Notes under the pieces: model-generated
Told to the model about the DNA's origin: nothing
Database searches by the model: none
What the model saw: the letters and a program-made list of their open reading frames with translations, nothing else
Part shown: in pieces, positions 43,433 to 55,065 of the stretch
Position numbering within the stretch: position 1 is the first letter of the stretch
How the letters are laid out: every line of letters starts with the position of its first letter
Origin: Bufo bufo
Taxonomy: Eukaryota; Chordata; Amphibia; Anura; Bufonidae
DNA length: 64,000 nucleotides
Direction: 5' to 3'
NCBI RefSeq assembly: GCF_905171765.1
Contig: NC_053390.1
Span: 514,624,852 to 514,688,851 of the forward strand
Translations under genes and position numbers: made by a program

Positions 43433-44147
43433 TAGTCAACGGTGGATGATATGAAAATCAAATCGTCACATCGATCAAGCATCATGGTTTGGGGCTGCTT
43501 TGCTGCGTCAGGGCCTGGACGGATTGCTATCATCGAAGGAAAAATGAATTCCCAAGTTTATCAAGACATTTTGCAGGAGAACTTAAGGCCATCTGTCTAC
43601 CAGCTGAAGCTCAACAGAAGATGGGTGTTGCAACAGGACAACGACCCAAAGCATAGAAGTAAATCAACAATACAATGGCTTAAACAGAAGAAAATACGCC
43701 TTCTGGATTGGCCCAGTCAGAGTCCTGACCACAGCCCGATTGAGATGCTGTGGCATGACCTCAAGAAAGCGATTCACACAAGACATCCCAAGAATATTGC
43801 TGAACTGAAACAGTTTTGTAAAGAGGAATGGTCAAGAATTACTCCTGACCATTGCACGTCTGATCTGCAACTACAGGAAACGTTTGGTTGAAGTTATTGC
43901 TGCCAAAGGAGGTTCAACCAGTTATTAAATCAAAGGGTTCACATACTTTTTCCACCTGCTATGTGAATGTTTACATGGTGTGTTCAATAAAAACATGGTA
44001 ACATTTAATTATTTGTGTGTTATTAGTTTAAGCAGACTGTGATTGTCTATTGTTGTGACTTAGATGAAGATCAGATCACATTTTATGACCAATTTGTGCA
44101 GAAATTCATATTATTCCAAAGGGTTCACATACTTTTTCTTGCAACTG
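43433..44147 (+). mobile_element. 5'-truncated Tc1/mariner element
   Basis: Contains the C-terminal half of a transposase and a 3' TIR ending TCTTGCAACTG before TA at 44148-44149. An inner GGGTTCACATACTTTTTC (near 43936) repeats near the end (44121), an IR/DR layout. The left half is lost. Confidence 0.8.
43442..43925 (+). pseudogene. Tc1-like transposase C-terminal half
   Basis: Open for 149 codons from 43442. Keeps the VWGCF strand, the second catalytic Asp (QQDNDPKH) and the Glu (SPIEMLW). The first catalytic Asp and the DNA-binding region are gone. A frameshift near 43860 displaces the last 20 residues, whose usual ending is still readable to about 43925. Confidence 0.82.
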
Positions 44148-44153
44148 TATTTA

Positions 44154-45679
44154 CAGTCAGGTCCATAAATATTGGGACACAGACACAATTATATCATTTT
44201 TGGCTCTATACACCACCACAATGGATTTGAAATGAAACAAACAAGATGTGCTTTAACTGCAGACTGTCAGCTTTAATTTGAGGGCATTTACATCCAAATC
44301 AGGTGAACGGTGTAGGAATTACAACAGTTTGCATATGTGCCTCCCACTTGTTAAGGGACCAAAAGTAATGGGACAATTGGCTGCTCAGCTGTTCCAAGGT
44401 CCAGAATTAATTTCAAGTGTGCTATTTTCATTTGGAATCTGTTGCTGTCAACTCTCAAGATGAGATCCAAAGAACTGTCACTATCAGTGAAGCAAGCCAT
44501 CATTAGGCTGAAAAAACAAAACAAACCCATCAGAGAGATAGCAAAAACATTAGGCATGGCCAAAACAACTGTTTGGAACTTTCTTAAAAAGAAGGAACGT
44601 ACCGGTGAGCTCAGCAGCACCAAAAGACCCGGAGGTCCACGGAAAACAACTGGTGTGGATGACCGAAGAATTCTTTCCCTGGTGAAGAAAACACCCTTCA
44701 CAACAGTTGGCCAAATCAAGAACACTCTCCAGGAGGTAGGTGTATGTGTGTCAAAGGCAACAATCAAGAGAAAACTTCACCAGAGTGAATACAGAGGGTT
44801 CACCACAAGATGTAAACCATTGGTGAGCCTCAAAGATTAGAGCTTGCCAAATGTCATCTAAAAAAGCCTTCACAGTTCTGGAACATCATTCTATGGACAG
44901 ATGAGACCAAGATCAAGTTGTACCAGAGTGATGGGAAGAGAATGGAGAAGGAAAGGAACTGCTCATGATCCTAAGCATACCACCTCATCAGTGAAGCATG
45001 GTGGTTGTAGTGTCATGGCATGGGCATGTATTGCTGCCAATGGAACTGGTTTTCTTGTATTAATTGATGATGTGACTGCTGACAAAAGCAGCAGGATGAA
45101 TTCTGAAGTGTTTCGGGCAATATTATCTGCTCATATTCAGCCAAATGCTTCAGAACTCATTGGACGGCGCTTCACAGTATAGATGGACAATGACCCAAAG
45201 CATACTGCAAAAGCAACCAAACAGTTTTTTAAGGAAAAGAAGTGGAATGTTATGCAATGGCCAAGTCAATCACCTGACCTGAATTTGATTGAGCATGCAT
45301 TTCACTTGCTGAAGACAAAACTGAAGGGAAAATGCCCCAAGAACAACCAGGAACTGAAGACGGTTGCAGTAGAGGCCTGGCAGAGCATCACCAGGGATGA
45401 AACCCAGCGTCTGGTGATGTCTATGCATTCCAGACTTCAGGCTGTAATTGACTGCAAGGATTTGCAACCAAGTATTAAAAAGTGAAAGTTTGATTTATGA
45501 TTATTATTCTGTCCCATTACTTTTGGTTCCTTAACAAGTGGGAGGCACATATGCAAACTGTTGTAATTCCTACACCGTTCACCTGATTTGGATGTAAATA
45601 CTCTCAAATTAAAGCTGATAGTCTGCACTTAAAGCACATCTTGTTTGTTTCATTTCAAATCCATTGTGGTGGTGTATAC
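44154..45679 (+). mobile_element. Tc1/mariner element missing its right tip
   Basis: Starts CAGTCAGGTCCATAAATATT after TA (44152-44153), only six bases from the preceding Tc1. The right TIR matches the left (CTTGTTAAGGGACCAAAAG and complements) but stops near 45679, losing roughly the last 50 bases. Thus it cannot transpose on its own. Confidence 0.82.
44461..45485 (+). pseudogene. Tc1-like transposase pseudogene
   Basis: Begins MRSKELSLSVKQAI with an intact first HTH and a RPGGPRKTT linker. A frameshift near 44838 interrupts before the first catalytic Asp region (near 44895, DETKI in another frame). An in-frame TAG at about 45181 precedes MDNDPKHT, the second Asp. The Glu motif (LNLIEHAF) and C-terminus are open to 45485. 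The Pro of NPIE is Leu here. Confidence 0.85.
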
Positions 45680-46104
45680 AGTAGTTCTGCTGTCCATACC
45701 ATAGTGCTGTGATGTCACAAGTTCACAATACTTCACAACAATACTTAGCGCACCAAACAATAATATGTAGGCAGACCTGCTAAAATGTGAAGTTGCACGT
45801 ATTGCGCCAAAATATGTGCATCATTAATTGCCGATTTGCGCAATTGCGAATATATTGGAGCACTCTATCTGCATATAAAGCTATTGTAATGTTCTGCCGT
45901 GCCAACTATTTTCTCCAGTCTTAGGAAACTTCTAGCAGCTTCGAAAATGTAGCAAAAGTGACCCACGCCAGTATTGCTCGCGCAATACGCGCAAATTACA
46001 TTGCTGATTTTCGCAATCAAGAAAATAATGGCAAATTCTCAAATTTATGATGAATATTCGCAAAATATTGCAAATTCCAATATTGCCCCTGCCGCTCATC
46101 ACTA
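45680..46104. mobile_element. hAT terminus remnant
   Basis: AT-rich sequence with TTCGCAATTGCGAA-like palindromes ends GCCGCTCATCACTA at 46104, a hAT right end. The left end is not visible. Confidence 0.5.
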
Positions 46105-46160
46105 AAGGGGAGTGAGAAACCAGAATTCTACACATTTACATATGTGATAATGTTATTTAA

Positions 46161-47174
46161 AGGGAACCTGTCACCAGCACTATGCGGCCATCACTAAGGG
46201 CAGCATAGTGTAGTGACAGACACTGATTTCAGCGGTCTGTCACTTCTGTGATGGCAGTCAGTATGATGACATGATGAACCTCACAGCATGCGCCAGCGCT
46301 GTAAGGGAAATTAGTCCAATAAGACTTGCTGTCCCCCACCTCCGGATGATGAGTGACAGGTTTCTTTTCTATGCACAACAGGAAGAAGGTCTGTGACTCA
46401 TTGTACCGAGGCAGGACAGAGCAGTGACAGCAAGCTTTATCGGCCTGATCTCTCTTGCAGTGCTGGCATGTACTGTGGTGTTCAGCATGTGAGTACTCTA
46501 AAAGTACTGACTGCCATCCCAGATGTGACAGATTGCTGAAATCAGCGTGCCTGTCACTACTAGTGTTGAATAAATCAAAGTCCACCAAATTTCAGGGAAT
46601 ATTAGATTCACTGCAAAGCTGAATTTTCTCGTTCTTTGTGGTAACAAATCCATTTTTCCTGAACGGCGGAAAAAAATAAAAAACATCATACTTACTCATC
46701 CATTTGGTCGCGACGAGCCGGCCGCCGCTATGTTGATTGAAGATCTTGAACAAAATCCTATACGCGGTGGCATATGACGTCACCACGCCAGCCGATGTGA
46801 TGACGTCATCAGGGGCCGCCAGAGATTTTGATCTTCAATCAAGATAGCAGCGGCCGGCTCGTAGAGGTAAGTATGATTTCATTTTTTTACATTTTATTTT
46901 CTACTGTGTTATTACTGTCACAGCTATGAACCCACAGCTATGAACAACATCTAAAGGGTTCAATGATTGGGGAGCCACGCAATCACCACTTCCTGTCATT
47001 GCACCTGCTACTTACAAAGAAATGCGCTTTGTGATGAAGTAATATGTCACAAAGCAAATTTTTTTGTCAAATTTGTCGAAGTAGCTGAATCGAATTTTAT
47101 AATAATTTGCTCATCACTACACTATACTATACTATCCACTGTGAGACCAGCATAGTGCAGGTGACAGGTTGCCT
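46161..47174. mobile_element. MITE with AGGGAACCTGTCACC ends, split by a small hAT
   Basis: Left end after TTAA (46157-46160); right end AGGTGACAGGTTGCCT before TTAT (47175-47178), one mismatch. Removing 46561-47119 restores a palindrome-like whole. A common frog MITE type by memory. Confidence 0.65.
46561..47119. mobile_element. Small non-autonomous hAT nested in the MITE
   Basis: TAGTGTTGAATAAATC start and, reversed, TAGTGATGAGCAAATT end. A palindrome around GATCTTGAACAAAATC/GATTTTGATCTTCAATC lies near 46733-46845. The 8-bp duplication is not clean (GTCACTAC against CACTATAC). Confidence 0.6.
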
Positions 47175-47319
47175 TTATTCTAAGAGTTCATCTAAGCCTA
47201 TAGTCAACTACTCCTGCCCTTTCCACATCTTGACTATTGCACATATTCACAGTTTTTAAAGCAAAGAAGCAGAAATTAAAAAAAAAAATGCAAGATTGTA
47301 ATCCATTTGTTTTAATAAT

Positions 47320-47555
47320 TCATTCAGCTTCGCATCGGAGGAGACACTTATGTTGATCAATGCCACTGGCTGGAATAAAGATCCTCTGTAACCTAGCAAA
47401 TGACAGGGAACGATTGTCCCCTTTGTGGAAATCCTGTATATGATTAATCGATCTTGTGCATCCTTTTCTAGTTTTCAATGAGTGGATATATTCATAAACT
47501 TGTTTATATAGTTGATGAATAGTCTTCCCAATATAAAACAAATAAAAGTAAAGAA
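47320..47555 (-). pseudogene. Penelope-like GIY-YIG endonuclease fragment
   Basis: The minus strand reads LFYIGKTIHQLYKQVYEY and further SLSFARLQRIFIP, matching the GIY-YIG nuclease at the C-terminus of Penelope-like elements. It ends at 47320 with the family-typical KCLLRCEAE. Reverse transcriptase is missing. Confidence 0.6.
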
Positions 47556-47574
47556 GCCCTACTACTTCTGAAGA

Positions 47575-48070
47575 CTAAACTTTTTCTTCTCCAGACAAAA
47601 GCATTTTTGTTCTGTGTCTTTTGAGCGGATTTTACATAGAACGGCTTTTCACCATATTTTTTGCACGGACCATTTATATATTTATACATGTTAATCATGT
47701 TGCCCCTTAGACGTCTCTTCTCAAGACAAAATAAATTTGTTTTAATCTATGCTCAGAACTAAGACTCTCCATGGCCACACTAAAGCTTTGTAAAGTGGTA
47801 ATTTCCCATCCCTGGCCCGCTTAGTCCATGCCTCGTTTAATACATGACAATATCCTGCTTACCTTAGAAGCAGTTGATTGACATTGAATGCGGTTATTTA
47901 GTCTGTGATCTACAAGTACAGCCAAATCCTTTCCTGCAAGTGACTCTCCCAGAAGTACTCCCTCTAGTACATATGATGCACGTAGATTATTACCACTCAG
48001 ATTCATAACTTTACATTTATCCACATTTACCATAATTTGCCAGGTGGATGCCCAAACACTCAGAGTCAAA
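47575..48070 (-). pseudogene. CR1-like LINE ORF2 C-terminal fragment
   Basis: The minus strand starts WASTWQIMVNVDKCKVM, continues LAGKDLAVLVDHRLNN and SRILSCIKRGMD, and, after losses and stops near 47750-47820, LEKRRLRGNMINMYKYING. This is the CR1 RT tail. A different subfamily from 40953-41748. Confidence 0.75.
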
Positions 48071-48115
48071 GTCAGCTTTTAGTTTACAGACATCTTCCAT
48101 AGACTACATACTAGT

Positions 48116-48142
48116 CTGATAAAGGCATGGATGTGCCGAAAC
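48116..48142 (+). ncRNA. Degenerate hammerhead-like core
   Basis: CTGATAA, a GGCAT/GTGCC stem with GGAT loop, then GAAAC, followed by AATAAA near 48184. The canonical core has CTGATGA, so the G needed for catalysis is changed to A. Penelope-like elements are known to carry hammerheads and a Penelope fragment lies 0.6 kb away. Almost certainly inactive. Confidence 0.35.
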
Positions 48143-49109
48143 GTTACTATTTACCTTGCCGTAGCAAATACCTTACTTGCTAAATAAAAAGAATTGTACT
48201 TCATACATACTTGGCTGGAGTCTCTGAATTTACCATAGACTACATAGTAATGTTTTATTCCAGAATTTGCTGGAATTTCATTGAATCCATTCTTTCTTAT
48301 ACCCATGAAATATTCCCTGTGCCATTGGCTGCAACCTCGACCCCAAAGCATGATAGATCCACCATGCTTAATGGTTGAAGAGGTGTTATTTTCATGAAAT
48401 TCTATGTCCTTTTTTCTATAAACATATCTTTGCTCATTGTGGCCAAAGGTTCTATTTTAATCTCATCAGTCCACAGGACTTGTTTCTAGTGTTGATCGAG
48501 CACCAAAGTGCTCGGGTGTTTGGGTGCTTGGGTCGAACACCTCGGGATGCTCTGGTGCTCTACCCAGCACCCGAGCACAATGGAATTCAATGGGAGAACC
48601 CGAGCATTAAATCAGACACTCTGAAGAGGGGAGAATGTCTGATTCAAATGAAAAGGTCAGAAATTGATGGAAACACCACCGAACTGGTTCGGGAACAGCA
48701 TGGGGAGGATGTCTGGATGCATCTTGGACTCCCAGGTCGCTGCTGGGAGCGATATTATCCGAGTAGTACGCCATTTTTACAGACTGACAATAATACGCAC
48801 AAAACCGAAGATAAAATTGATTTTAGAGGAAAAATTGTTAGGAAACATTCTTTCCTGTATATTTACTTGTATATAAAGTGCAAGTGCTGCCAAAAATTAC
48901 AAGGAAGAGGCACTCTGATACAACCTGTATATCACATAATAGATGGCCTCATTCACATTGTTGTACAATTGTTCAGATAGTGAAACTCCTACACTCATAA
49001 AGCCTATGGAAGTGAAAGGGCTTCCAAAAATTACAAGGAACCGGCACTCCAATACACCCTTTATTACACATAAAGGAAGGCATCATACACCCTTGAAAAA
49101 TTATGATTG

Positions 49110-50040
49110 GTGGCCTGCTGGTGAGCCTCAAAAACATTAAGAACAAGTGCCTGCTGGTGACCCTCTAAAACATTACGAGCGAGGGCTTACTGCTGAGCTG
49201 ACCATCTAAAACATTAGGGGTGAGTGCCTGCTGCTGATCTGAGCATCGAAAAATTTATGGGGAAGTGCCTGCTGCTGAGCTGACAATTGAAAAAAATTAT
49301 GGGCGAGTGCCTGCTGCTCAGCTAACCATTAAAAAAAGTATGGGCGAGGGCCTGCTGGTGAGCTAACCCTCAAAAACATTATGGTTGAGGGCCTGCTGGT
49401 AAGCTGACCCTCAAAAACATTATATGTGAAGGCCTGCTGGTGAGCTGACCCTCTAAATGATTGTAGGTGAGGGCCTGCTGGTGAGCTGACCCTGTAAAAC
49501 ATTATGGTTGAGGGCCTGCTGGTGAGCTGAACATTATATGCGAGGGCCTGCAGGTGATGTGACCCTCTAAAAGACTGTAAGTGAGGGCCTGCTGGTGATC
49601 TGACCCTCTAAAACATTTTATGCTAGTACCTGCAGTTGAGCTGACCCTCTAAAAGATTGTAGGTGAGGTCCTGCTGGTGAGCTGGCCCTCTAAAAGATTG
49701 TAGGTAAGGGCCTGCTGTTGAGCTGACCCTGTAAAACATTATGGTTGAGGGCCTGCTGGTGAGCTGACCCTCAAAAACATTATATGCGAGGGACTGCTGG
49801 TGAGTTGACTCTCTAAAAGATTGTAGTTGAGGGCCAGTTGGTGATCTGACCCTGTAAAACATTATGTTTGAGGGCCTGATGGTGAGATGACCCTCAAAAA
49901 CATTATATGCGAGGACCTTCTGGTGAGCTGACCCTCTAAAAGATTTTAGGTGAGGGCCTGCTGGTGAGCTGACCCTCTAAAACATTACATGCGAGGGCCT
50001 GCAGGTGAGCTGGCCCTCTACAACATTTGGAGCGAGGGCA
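49110..50040. repeat. About 39-bp minisatellite, roughly 24 units, inside hAT copy C
   Basis: Units follow GAGGGCCTGCTGGTGAGCTG then ACCCTCTAAAACATTAT. Only two or three rudimentary units exist in copy B (near 17695-17795). It lies between the transposase stop and the 3' TIR. Confidence 0.88.
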
Positions 50041-50066
50041 GACTAATAAGAATGTTGATATCATGG

Positions 50067-50096
50067 AAGAGGAGGAGGAGGAGGAGGAGGAGAAGG
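50067..50096 (+). repeat. GAG trinucleotide run
   Basis: About nine GAG/GGA triplets just beyond the minisatellite, in the 3' untranslated part of hAT copy C. Confidence 0.8.
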
Positions 50097-50205
50097 ATGA
50101 GAAAAGGAAGATTGAACCATATACCCTTTTTTGTGGTGGAATACATGTATTCAGTACGTTAATAAAAAAAAAATTTAAAGTGCCTTTATGTTCAGCCACT
50201 TTCCT

Positions 50206-50754
50206 CTAGTGAGTAGAGAAGTCAGGGGCAATCAAGGCCTTGTTCATTTTTATAAGAGTCAACCTGTAAGAATTTTCAGATGACCGGTGGATGCGCTTAT
50301 CAGTTATTATGCCCCCAGCAGCACTATATACCCGCTCTGATAAAATGCTGGCGGCAAGGCAGGCAGGCACCTCCAAGGTGTAGAGCGCCAGTTCGTGCCA
50401 CGTGTCAAGCTTGGACGCACAGTAGTTGTAAGGCAGAGAGGGATCATTGAGGACGCTGGCATGGTCTTCTACGTACTCCACCATCTTCTAACATTTTTCC
50501 CTCCTTGTGACACTAGGCTGCACATCAGGGTGATGCGTAAAATGCGTGGGTAATGGAAAAGGCAGCCTACTATAAAGTCAGCCATGTGTGCCAGAGTCCC
50601 AACAGGCAAGAATTCGCTGTTGTCATCAGGAGGATGGCTCTTAATCTTCTCCTCCTCTTCCTTCTCTTCTGCCCATCCACGCGGAACAGATGGACTTAAA
50701 GTTCCATGGGTACTACCCTCTGTAGCAGAGGCAACCGTCTCCTGCAACTCCTCC

Positions 50755-50785
<31 letters not shown>

Positions 50786-53282
50786 ATTTGCGCTAAGAAG
50801 ACGAACTGATGGTGATCTGGCTATCACAATGTGTAATGTCTTCCCCCATTTCCACATGCAAAGTGTCTGCCTTAATTGTCAGCAGCGAGCATTTGAGTAG
50901 ACATAGAAGTGAGATGGTTACACTGATAATAGCGTTATCACCGCTCACCATCTGTGTTTATTTCTCAAAGTTTCTTAAAACCTCACAGAGGTCAGACATC
51001 CATGCCCAATCCTCGCTTGTGAAGAGCGAAAGCTGACTGGAAAGGCAACGACCATGTTGCAGCTGGTATTCTACTACTGCCCTCTGCTGCTCACAAAGCC
51101 TGGCCAACATGTGGAATGTCGAGTTCCAGCGCGTGTTCACTTCGCACAACAGTCGGTGAGCTGGAAATTGTAAGCGCTGCTGCAGCGTTGACACACCGGT
51201 TGAAGCTGTTGATGATTTGCAGAAATGGGCACACACGGGGCACGCCTTCACCAGTAGCTCAGGCAAATTGGGGTAGGTTTTGAGAAACCACTGAACCACT
51301 AAGTTGAAGACGTGGGTTAGGATTGGGATCTGTGTGAGCTTGCCGAGCTCCAAAGTCGCCACCAAGTTACGGCCATTATCAGACACAACCATGCCTGGTT
51401 CTAGTTTGTGTGGCGAGAGCCACAGCTCATTCTGGTCCCTTATCCCCTGCCACAGCTCGGAGGCGGTGTGCTGTTTATCAACCAAGCAGATCATCTTAAG
51501 CACGGCCTGTTGACGCTTCCCCACTGCAGTGCTACACTGCTTCCAGCTACTGACTGATGGCTGACTGGTGCTGCAAGAGGATAATTCTGAGGTGGAAGTG
51601 GAGGAAGAGTCGGAGGAGGAGAAGTGGGTGTTAAAGCCACTAACGTAGGAGGTGGCGGAAACCCTGATGGAATTAGGGCCCGCAATCCTTGGTGTCGGTA
51701 GCACCTGTGCCATCCCAGGGTACGACTCGCTCCCGGCCTCCACAACGTTCACCCAGTGTGTTGTGAGGGAAATGTAGCATCCCTGGCCGAAAGCACTTGT
51801 CCATGTGTCAGTGGTTAAGTGGACCTTCCCAGTAACTGCGTTGGTCAGGTCACGGGTGATGCTACGGGACACATGCTCGTGTAAGGCGGGCATGGCATAC
51901 CATGAAAAATAGTGGCAGCTGGGGACTGTGTAACGAGGGACGGCCGCCGACATCAGGCTGCGGAAGGCCTCAGTGTCCACAAGCCTAAATGGCAACATTT
52001 ACAGGGCCAGTAATTTGGAAAGTTGCTATGGCCTGTGGGTGGGTGGCTGGGTATATTCGCTTGTGTTCAAATACCTGGGGTAAGGACATTTGTACGCTAC
52101 GCTGGGACACGGAGGTGGATGTGGTCGCTGATGGTGCTCGTGAAGGTCCACATGCAGGGCGGGAGGCATCCGGGCCTGCGCCTTTGACAGGGTATTGGCC
52201 AGCACGTAAAACAGGGGAAGAGGAGGCGGTGGTGTAACCCGCAGACACAGATTGTGGACCCAGGCGATGCCATGTGGCGGATCATGCTGGTGGTGGGGAG
52301 GTTGCTAGTGTTCACTCCCCTACTCATTTTTGTATGGCACAGGTTGCAAATAAAAAAAAAATTGTCTTCCGCACTTTCCTCAAAAAAGCACCAGACTGCA
52401 GAACACCTACCCCTTGGCAAGGGTGTGCTCCAAGGAACAGTTGCGGGTATGTTTGGTGTGGCCCGCCTTCTCCCTTTTGCCACCCCACTGCCTCTTCCAG
52501 TCTGTTGTGGTGCTGCGGATCCCTCCACCTCTGTACTACTCTCCTCGCTCGGCTTGCCACCTTCCCAGGTTGGGTCAGTGACTTCATCGTCCACCACCTC
52601 CTCTTCCACTACCTCACTCTGCTCATCCTACCGCCTTGTTGACCTAGCAACATCCTCAGTTATTGACAACTGTGTCTCATCCTCATCATCAACCTCTTGA
52701 GACACTAATTGCCGTTGACTTATTGGCAACTGTGTCTCATCATCAGCATCCACTTTGTGAAACACTAATTACTGTTCCCCACCGTCATCTTCTTGTGACT
52801 GTGGATGCTCAAGAGTTTGGGAATCAGGGCACAAGATCTCATGTCCCTCATCCAGCAGGCTTGTCGAGAGGCCCAAATGAAGGAATGGAGCTGAAAAGAT
52901 CTCCTCGGAATATCCGAATGTGGGATCACTTGTTTGGCAAGACTCTCCATGGTGGGAGAAAGGAGGATCAGGGTGAGGATTGTGTTGACCAGACTCTTGG
53001 CTACTGAGACTGGACTTGGGGGAAGACAGGGTGGTGTTTAACCGACTGGAAGCATTATCTGCTGCAATCCAACAGACCACCTGATCGCACTGGTGTGATT
53101 TTGAGAGTGGTGCCCTGCGCCGCCCTGCAAACTGGGACATGAAGCTAGGTTTAATAAATGATTGTTTTTCTTGTGCTCTGGCAGCAGGCACAGTTTCAAC
53201 ACGCCCAGGGCGACGGCTTCTGCGTGCACCATCAGCATCATGGCCACTTCCCTGCCCCTTACTGCTCACCTTCTTCATATTA
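50206..53282 (-). pseudogene. BED-finger hAT transposase, near complete but broken (copy C)
   Basis: From right to left: basic N-terminus near 53282 (MKKVSSKGQGSG), Ser/Asp-rich stretch, BED zinc finger near 52280-52420 (CNLCHTK then RHMAS, with the last His lost), then a long open block 50958-51998 (346 codons) holding TTDTWTS with the first catalytic Asp (near 51806), SDNGRNLV with the second (near 51387) and the TRWNSTFHML motif. A TAA at 50957-50959 ends it where copy A has a Ser codon region. An Asp/Glu run near 50755-50785 follows, then a deletion and the hATC domain in 50206-50484 (SERVYSAAGG). Frameshifts occur in the N-terminal third. Non-functional as it stands. Confidence 0.88.
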
Positions 53283-53364
53283 AATGTTATATATGCTTTA
53301 AAGAATGTCACACGTACAGTAGCGTAGGATTTGTAAGTGTATGCGCAAAAAAAAAGAAAAAGTT

Positions 53365-53825
53365 ATTTGGGATATGGAAACGTCACACAGGAGAAATACC
53401 GCAGATAATATCGCTGATGTCAGCAGCGGCCAATATAAAATTACAGGGAATGTCACAGGTATTTTGGATGTGGAAACGTTACACAGGAGAAATACTGCAA
53501 ATAATGTCGCTGATGTCAGCAGCGGCTAATATAAAATTAAAGGGAATGTCACAGGTATTTGGTATGTGTAAATGCTACACAGGAGATGTACCCCAGGTAA
53601 TGTCACTCTCCTCAGCGGACAACGTCTACAGAAAAAGTACACTGTATGTCACTGATATTTTTTGCATGTGCACACGTTGCACAGGAGATGTAGCGCAGCT
53701 AATGTCACTGTCCGCAGTGGACAGCGTCTACAGAAAAAGTACACTGGATGTCACAGATATTTTTGGGATGCGCACACGTTACACAGGAGATGTAGCACAG
53801 ATAATGTCGCTGTCTGGAGCGGCCT
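53365..53825. repeat. About 100-bp tandem repeat, five diverged units, in hAT copy C
   Basis: Units share ACACAGGAGA(A/T)(A/G)TA and AATGTC(A/G)CTG blocks. They occupy the 5' leader, the place where copy B has an unrelated 128-bp duplication. Confidence 0.8.
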
Positions 53826-53844
53826 AACTATTGTATGATATTTA

Positions 53845-54115
53845 GCGCAGGATGCGCTAAAAATATATATTGCTGCTGCCACACACAACAGTCCTTAAAA
53901 GGACTTTTTGGCCTGTAAATTTGTATAAATTTTGCGCAGGTTGCGCTAAAAATATATATTGCTGCTGCCACACACAACAATAGTCCTTAAAAATACTTTT
54001 GGGTCTGTAAAGTTTTAGCCATTTAGCGCAGGTTGCGCTAAATTTTTTTATTGCTGCTGCTACACACAACAATAGTCCTTTAAAGGACTTTTGGGTCTCT
54101 GACAAGTTTTTTAAC
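53845..54115. repeat. About 90-bp tandem repeat, three units, in hAT copy C
   Basis: Each unit has TTAGCGCAGG(T/A)TGCGCTAAA, ATTGCTGCTGC and CACACAACA(ATA)GTCCTT. Palindromic TTTAGCGCA motifs are present. Confidence 0.85.
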
Positions 54116-55065
54116 ATACAATTTTTTTTTTTCATTCCCTACACTATATTTCCCTTCTTCAGCACAGCTCTCCCTGACTTACATTGAGCCGAACACGTGT
54201 CATCTGGTGCTATATAGCACCAGATGATGCGTTTCGGCCAGCCAATCACTGTAATGCCAGTAACCAACATGGTTACGGCATTGCAGTGAAGGGCAGTACT
54301 TACCTGCACGTTTATTGGCTGCATAGCAGCCAACAAACGTGCGAGGAGGAGACTCGAGCATTGCGCTTGAGCACATGCGGTATTCGGCCGAATACCACCA
54401 TGTGCCGAGCATTGAGATGCTCGAGCCGAACTGGTGTTCGGCCGAGCATGTTCGATCAACACTACTTGTTTCCAAAATGCATCAGGCTGGTTTAGATGTT
54501 CTTTTGCAAACTTCTGGCGCTGAATTATGTGATGAGTAGGGATGAGCGAACCCGAACTGTATAGTTCGGGTTCGTACCGAATTTTGGGGTGTCCGTGACA
54601 CGGACCCGAACATTTTCGTAAAAGCCCGGGTTCGGGTTCGGTGTTCGGCGCTTTCTTGGCGCTTTTTGAAAGGCTGCAAAGCAGCCAATCAACAAGCGTC
54701 ATACTACTTGGCCCAAGAGGCCATCACAGCCATGCCTACTATTGGCATGGCTGTGATTGGCCAGTGCACCATGTGACCCAGCCTCTATTTAAGCTGGAGT
54801 CACGTAGCGCCGCACGTCACTCTGCTATGATCAGTATAGGGAGAGGTTGCAGCTGCGACGTTAGGGCGAGATTAGGCAGATTAACTCCTCCAAAAGACTT
54901 CATTCTGTGATCGATCTGCAGCTGTGGATCATTGAAGTGCTATTATTGAGTTGCTCACTTTTTTGAGGCTGCCCAGAGCGTTTTTAGATCACTTTTTTTC
55001 TGGGGTGATCGGCGGCCATTTTGTGACTTGTGGTGTGCCAGCACGAGCTATCACCAAGTGTATTT

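Larger units (their letters stand above)
48487..54464 (-). mobile_element. hAT element with both ends (copy C), 5978 bp
   Basis: Ends TAGTGTTGATCGAGCA (left) and, reversed, TAGTGTTGATCGAACA. A perfect 8-bp duplication CTTGTTTC flanks it (48479-48486 and 54465-54472). It is inserted within a Tc1 transposase remnant. It encodes the best-preserved transposase of the three related copies, but with lesions. The extra length over copy B comes largely from a minisatellite at 49110-50040. Confidence 0.92.
48236..54536 (-). mobile_element. Tc1 transposase region split by a hAT insertion
   Basis: Pieces 54473-54536 and 48236-48486 join as a Tc1-type transposase on the minus strand: KFAKEHLNQPDAFWKQ just before the first catalytic Asp region in the right piece, then after the insertion a segment near 48486 downward with a CCACCATGCTT (KHGG-like) region. 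Stops are frequent, so the gene was decayed. Outer ends are missing: the right piece is cut at 54537 by a second hAT. Confidence 0.7.

Noticed and set aside
46553..47127. 8-bp duplication for the 46561-47119 hAT
   Set aside because: GTCACTAC and CACTATAC do not match well enough; the region is itself repetitive (CACTATACTATAC).
50067..50096. Acidic ORF (EEEEEEEE) on the plus strand at 50027-50209
   Set aside because: Created by the GAG trinucleotide run; no gene features.
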